From positions 62,001 through 126,000 of the forward strand of contig NZ_SUPK01000006.1 in the NCBI RefSeq assembly GCF_005049045.1: a stretch of 64,000 nucleotides of DNA, in the 5' to 3' direction. The position numbers and the translations under genes were made by a program. The stretch comes from Cohnella pontilimi (GTDB lineage: Bacteria; Bacillota; Bacilli; Paenibacillales; Paenibacillaceae). A model generated the notes under the pieces. It had not been told where the DNA came from. It made no database searches and was given only the letters and a program-made list of their open reading frames with translations. Below are positions 61,159-64,000 of the stretch, piece after piece (position 1 is the first letter of the stretch; each line of letters opens with the position of its first letter).

Positions 61159-62268
61159 TCAATCCCGGTGATCCGCGCCTACCGCCTCCGAAATTCTGGA
61201 GAACCCGTCTTTTTTCAGTCTTTCCCGAAGACCTTTATGCATTACCTTCAATAGTCCCGGTCCCTTATAGATGAGCGCCGTATACACTTCCACCAGGCTC
61301 GCGCCCGCGCGGATTTTCTCGTATGCGTCGTCCGCGCTGAAGATTCCGCCGGAACCGATTATCGGCAGCTTGCCTTGCGTCATCGCATATAGCGACCGAA
61401 TCACTTCCGTCGAACGCTTCGCAAGCGGCTTACCGCTCAACCCGCCGGTTTCCCGCGCGTTGGGATCGGTCAGACCGTCCCGCCCCACGGTCGTATTGGT
61501 CGCGATGATGCCCGACATGCCGCTCCGGACGATGGCATCGGCCATGTAGCGAAGCTGCTCTTCCGTATTGTCCGGCGCGATTTTGACCAGAATCGGCTTG
61601 ACGAGTCCGCCGTGCCGTTCCGCTTGCGTCTCCATTTCTTCTTTCACTTCGGCGAGCAGCCGATTCAATTCGTCTCCATGCTGCAGTGCCCGCAAATCGG
61701 GGGTATTGGGCGAACTGATGTTAACCACAAAAAAGTCCCCGTAGGGATAAAGCAGCTGCAAACAGCGGCGATAATCATTCGCGGCGTTTTCATTGGGCGT
61801 CATTTTGTTTTTACCGATATTGACGGCCAACGGCACCGTTCGCCGGCCAAGCCGCCTGAGCCTTTCGGCCATCGCTGCCGCGCCTTCGTTGTTAAAGCCC
61901 ATTCGGTTGATGAGCGACTCGTCGGCCGGAAGCCGGAACAGGCGGGGGCGTTCATTGCCGGGTTGGCCGACCGGGGTGACGGTGCCTACTTCCAGAAAGG
62001 ACAAGCCGATGCGGGAAAATCCCGCCACCGCCTTGGCGTTCTTGTCCAAGCCCGCGGCCAAGCCGATCGGATGAGCAAAATGAAGGCCGAACAAATCTAC
62101 CGCCAGATCAGGCGTTTTGCGCACCCCCCAGACGGCGGACAGCGTCCTCTTGACGCCGGGTATCCGTGCGGCGCTTCCCATGCCATCGACGATGAGACGG
62201 TGGGCGGCCTCCGGATCCATGCGGAAAAGCAGCGATTTAGCCAACCGATAGATCAAAGAGTTCAACAT
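61159..62268 (-). CDS. pyrD: Quinone-dependent dihydroorotate dehydrogenase (class 2)
   Basis: A 369-aa pyrimidine-synthesis flavoenzyme of the membrane-associated class 2 type. The N-terminal helix YRLAKSLLFRMDPEAAHRLI is the quinone-binding membrane segment; then IGLAAGLDKNAKAVAGF (flavin site), NRMGFNNEGAAAMAERL, NISSPNTPDLRALQHGD (catalytic Ser) and GSGGIFSADDAYEKIRAGAS (phosphate-binding loop). ATG at 62268 has AAAGG directly before it; nearby TTG codons are possible starts. It heads a five-gene operon. Other pyr genes are not in the window. Confidence 0.94.
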   Translation of the reverse strand: MLNSLIYRLAKSLLFRMDPEAAHRLIVDGMGSAARIPGVKRTLSAVWGVRKTPDLAVDLFGLHFAHPIGLAAGLDKNAKAVAGFSRIGLSFLEVGTVTPVGQPGNERPRLFRLPADESLINRMGFNNEGAAAMAERLRRLGRRTVPLAVNIGKNKMTPNENAANDYRRCLQLLYPYGDFFVVNISSPNTPDLRALQHGDELNRLLAEVKEEMETQAERHGGLVKPILVKIAPDNTEEQLRYMADAIVRSGMSGIIATNTTVGRDGLTDPNARETGGLSGKPLAKRSTEVIRSLYAMTQGKLPIIGSGGIFSADDAYEKIRAGASLVEVYTALIYKGPGLLKVMHKGLRERLKKDGFSRISEAVGADHRD

Positions 62269-62435
62269 CCTTTCTTACACTTCCGGGTAACAGTTTAGCC
62301 TTTTCACCGACAAAAGAAAAGAGCGAAAAACCCGGTTTGCGAACGCGGATCGAGCCTGATATCTGGCGCTCCGTACAGGAAACGGTTACAATGAGGACAA
62401 GCAGGCATCATTCGTTTATAGAAAGGTTGGTTCAC

Positions 62436-62579
62436 ATGAGCACTGCCAAGAAAAAACCGCCGATCACCTCCAAAACAAAGCAGCAACAGCAGGTGAACAA
62501 AAAAGCGCTGATTTGGATCGGATCGATTTTGGCGGTCATCGTGATCGCGGTCGGAGTGTTGCTCGTTCTGAACGTCTAA
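62436..62579 (+). CDS. Small single-pass membrane protein (47 aa)
   Basis: A 47-aa protein, MSTAKKKPPITSKTKQQQQV then NKKALIWIGSILAVIVIAVG: a basic cytosolic head and one membrane helix. ATG at 62436 has AAAGG about 9 bp upstream. Its stop overlaps the facing L,D-transpeptidase stop by 4 bp. Not a known family; typical of small membrane peptides that modulate larger membrane proteins. Confidence 0.7.
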   Translation: MSTAKKKPPITSKTKQQQQVNKKALIWIGSILAVIVIAVGVLLVLNV

Positions 62580-64000
62580 GTCAACCAGTCATACGTTTTG
62601 CGGGGGTTTGTCTCGTCGCTCGCGTTCGGCAGCCGGAATCGTTCCGGAGGGACGCGCACGGCACCGGGCAGTCCCCCTTTTGCTATCGTCACCTTCGTCC
62701 CTGTCGGAACGAGATCGTATAGTTCCTCCAAATCCTCTTTCTTCATCCGGATGCATCCCTGGGATTCGTCTTTGTTGATGCTTTCCGGATCATCCGTTCC
62801 GTGTATCGCGTATCGGGTGTCGGATAACGTCATGCCGCGGCTGCCGAAAGGTCCGTCCGATTTCCCGTTCGGATTCCTCACCTTCTCGGTAATCTCAAAC
62901 GTGCCCAAGGGCGTCCGCGTTCCTCCCAAGCCGACTTCGTAATTACGCAGAAGCACCCGGCCGCTGACCACCGCCAGACGATGGTGAACCGTGTCCACCA
63001 CGATTTCCAGAGGCCGTTCCGTCAACGAACGCCATGCGCCCGAAGGAACCGTGCGGCCGCTGCCCGAACCGAAAGGCCAGATCGACTGCCCCCGCAAACC
63101 TTCTTCGCCGGTACCGGCCTCAGGCTTCGTCAACTCGGCAAACCACTCCGTCATCGGTTTCGTCCAGCCTGCCATATGATTCGAGGGATAGCTGCCAGCC
63201 AGCGCTTCAGGCGTGGCCGGCATTTTCCCGAATTTTGCACGATACCGGACGATGGCGCTGACGAGCACCAGCTTCTCTTCCTGCACCGGCTTCCAGTTGC
63301 GCACCAATTCGTTAAGCTTCCCGGCGTCGCCCGGTTCGCAGCCGCACCAGGCAGGGTCGTACCAGCTGACCACCGCAGTTCCGGGAGCGGAACCCGGCGA
63401 CACGGCGGCCAGCGGTTTCCCGCTCCGCAGCCAGTCATTCCACTCACCGAGCGATACCGCCTTCACCAAGACGAGCGGTGTCCGCGCCACTTTCTGCGTC
63501 AACAGCTCTCCCAGCGCCGTGCGGCCGTCCTTGCCGGGATCCGCCGCAGCTGCAATCATACCAACCTCCGCTGTGTCGTTGCGCAAAGCGTCCGTACGCT
63601 CTTGCTGCCCGTTCATCGCCGATGGCCGCCCTTCATCGTCTATCGGATAGCCCGGCGCCGCCGCCTTTAAGCCCGGCAACAGCACCGCAGCGGCGAGCAG
63701 CACTGCGGCCGCGATGGATGGCCGTCCCCGGCGGCGCCTCCGGGGTTGGCTCCACGTCGAAAAAGAGCCTGCTGCTGCTGCCGCTGCAGGCACAGACTTC
63801 GATTCGAAAGCTTCGTAAATTTCCCCGGCTTGCGCGAAACAATAGTTGGCCTTGGCGTCTTGTCCCTTCGCCTCATACTGCTTGCCGAGCAAATACCAGG
63901 CCATGCGGCTGTCTTCATGCTTAAGCAAGTAATCTTTAAACGGAAGCGCATCCTCGATATCCGGCACGCGGTCGTAAAATTCTTTGAGCCGCTGCTGCAG
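62576..64000 (-). CDS. L,D-transpeptidase (YkuD) protein, 5' end outside window
   Basis: At least 475 codons. The N-terminal part (PDIEDALPFKDYLLKHEDSR) is a helical segment that runs on upstream past the window edge; no start is visible. A membrane helix follows near SIAAAVLLAAAVLLPGLKA, then a linker and a C-terminal YkuD domain with RLAVVSGRVLLRNYEVGLGG, TPLGTFEITEKV and the active-site HGTDDPESINKDESQGCIRM (catalytic His and Cys). It forms or exchanges peptidoglycan 3-3 cross-links or anchors proteins outside the membrane. The large central region is of unknown fold. Confidence 0.9.
   Translation of the reverse strand: MQQRLKEFYDRVPDIEDALPFKDYLLKHEDSRMAWYLLGKQYEAKGQDAKANYCFAQAGEIYEAFESKSVPAAAAAAGSFSTWSQPRRRRRGRPSIAAAVLLAAAVLLPGLKAAAPGYPIDDEGRPSAMNGQQERTDALRNDTAEVGMIAAAADPGKDGRTALGELLTQKVARTPLVLVKAVSLGEWNDWLRSGKPLAAVSPGSAPGTAVVSWYDPAWCGCEPGDAGKLNELVRNWKPVQEEKLVLVSAIVRYRAKFGKMPATPEALAGSYPSNHMAGWTKPMTEWFAELTKPEAGTGEEGLRGQSIWPFGSGSGRTVPSGAWRSLTERPLEIVVDTVHHRLAVVSGRVLLRNYEVGLGGTRTPLGTFEITEKVRNPNGKSDGPFGSRGMTLSDTRYAIHGTDDPESINKDESQGCIRMKKEDLEELYDLVPTGTKVTIAKGGLPGAVRVPPERFRLPNASDETNPRKTYDWLT

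Noticed and set aside
1..64000. CRISPR array, prophage or transposon
   Set aside because: No regularly spaced repeats, transposase, integrase or phage structural genes were seen on either strand.

Overview
The window reads as chromosome of an endospore-forming Firmicute, most likely a member of the Paenibacillaceae. Marker genes seen directly include an RsfA-type prespore regulator, a sporulenol synthase (SqhC), a CwlD-type amidase, YppC, YqhG/YqhH, YqzE, YkvI, YhaN/YhaO, a class II (B12-dependent) ribonucleotide reductase and a RelQ-type alarmone synthetase. Shine-Dalgarno sites are strong (AAGGAGG type) and TTG/GTG starts are common. By eye the first ~10 kb is more AT-rich than the rest. 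No prophage, insertion sequence, CRISPR array or rRNA was seen; two identical tRNA-Leu genes are present.

Layout. 1-10 kb: truncated WrbA-type flavoprotein, aldo/keto reductase, a small sporulation cluster (His/Tyr-rich coat-like protein, YjcZ-type peptide, RsfA), an ecfA remnant, sqhC divergent from yppC, an autoregulated ArsR/SRPBCC/unknown operon, and a membrane-anchored tandem DJ-1 protein. 10-16 kb: a probable catabolic locus, with a PucR regulator divergent from saccharopine-dehydrogenase-like, aldehyde dehydrogenase and MFS genes. 16-20 kb: DHFR-like protein and a TetR-controlled MFS operon, followed by decayed fragments (a partial copy of the window's own pucR gene and a frameshifted VOC gene). 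20-29 kb: nrdJ with candidate NrdR boxes, yqhH-yqhG, yqzE, cwlD, a divergent polysaccharide deacetylase and a stress DJ-1 protein behind a sigma-B-like promoter. 29-34 kb: a sugar ABC transporter with DeoR regulator and a cre-like site. 34-42 kb: acyltransferase, a LuxR-type response regulator facing a ComP-like kinase, and a MarR-led heterodimeric ABC exporter operon that includes the kinase. 42-45 kb: two identical tRNA-Leu(CAG) genes enclose a c-di-GMP-I riboswitch controlling a secreted repeat protein plus an unknown protein, and a CAP-domain protein. 45-54 kb: housekeeping and small unknown genes, then glycosyltransferase-YhaO-YhaN. 54-64 kb: GGDEF protein, two RsmF-type rRNA methyltransferases, a five-gene operon pyrD-relQ-rsmF-rluB-HAD, and a truncated L,D-transpeptidase.

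Connections. The c-di-GMP riboswitch operon and the GGDEF enzyme form a plausible second-messenger circuit. Several regulators sit next to palindromes that look like their own operators: ArsR (one palindrome exactly fills the promoter spacer), TetR (two near-identical boxes) and MarR (just after the -10). Convergent genes repeatedly overlap tail-to-tail by 4 to 29 bp. No single, clearly new multi-gene system stands out. The best candidates for new biology are the riboswitch-controlled secreted-protein operon, the unknown third gene of the ArsR operon and the membrane-anchored tandem DJ-1 protein. All assignments are from reading the sequence; no database search was run.
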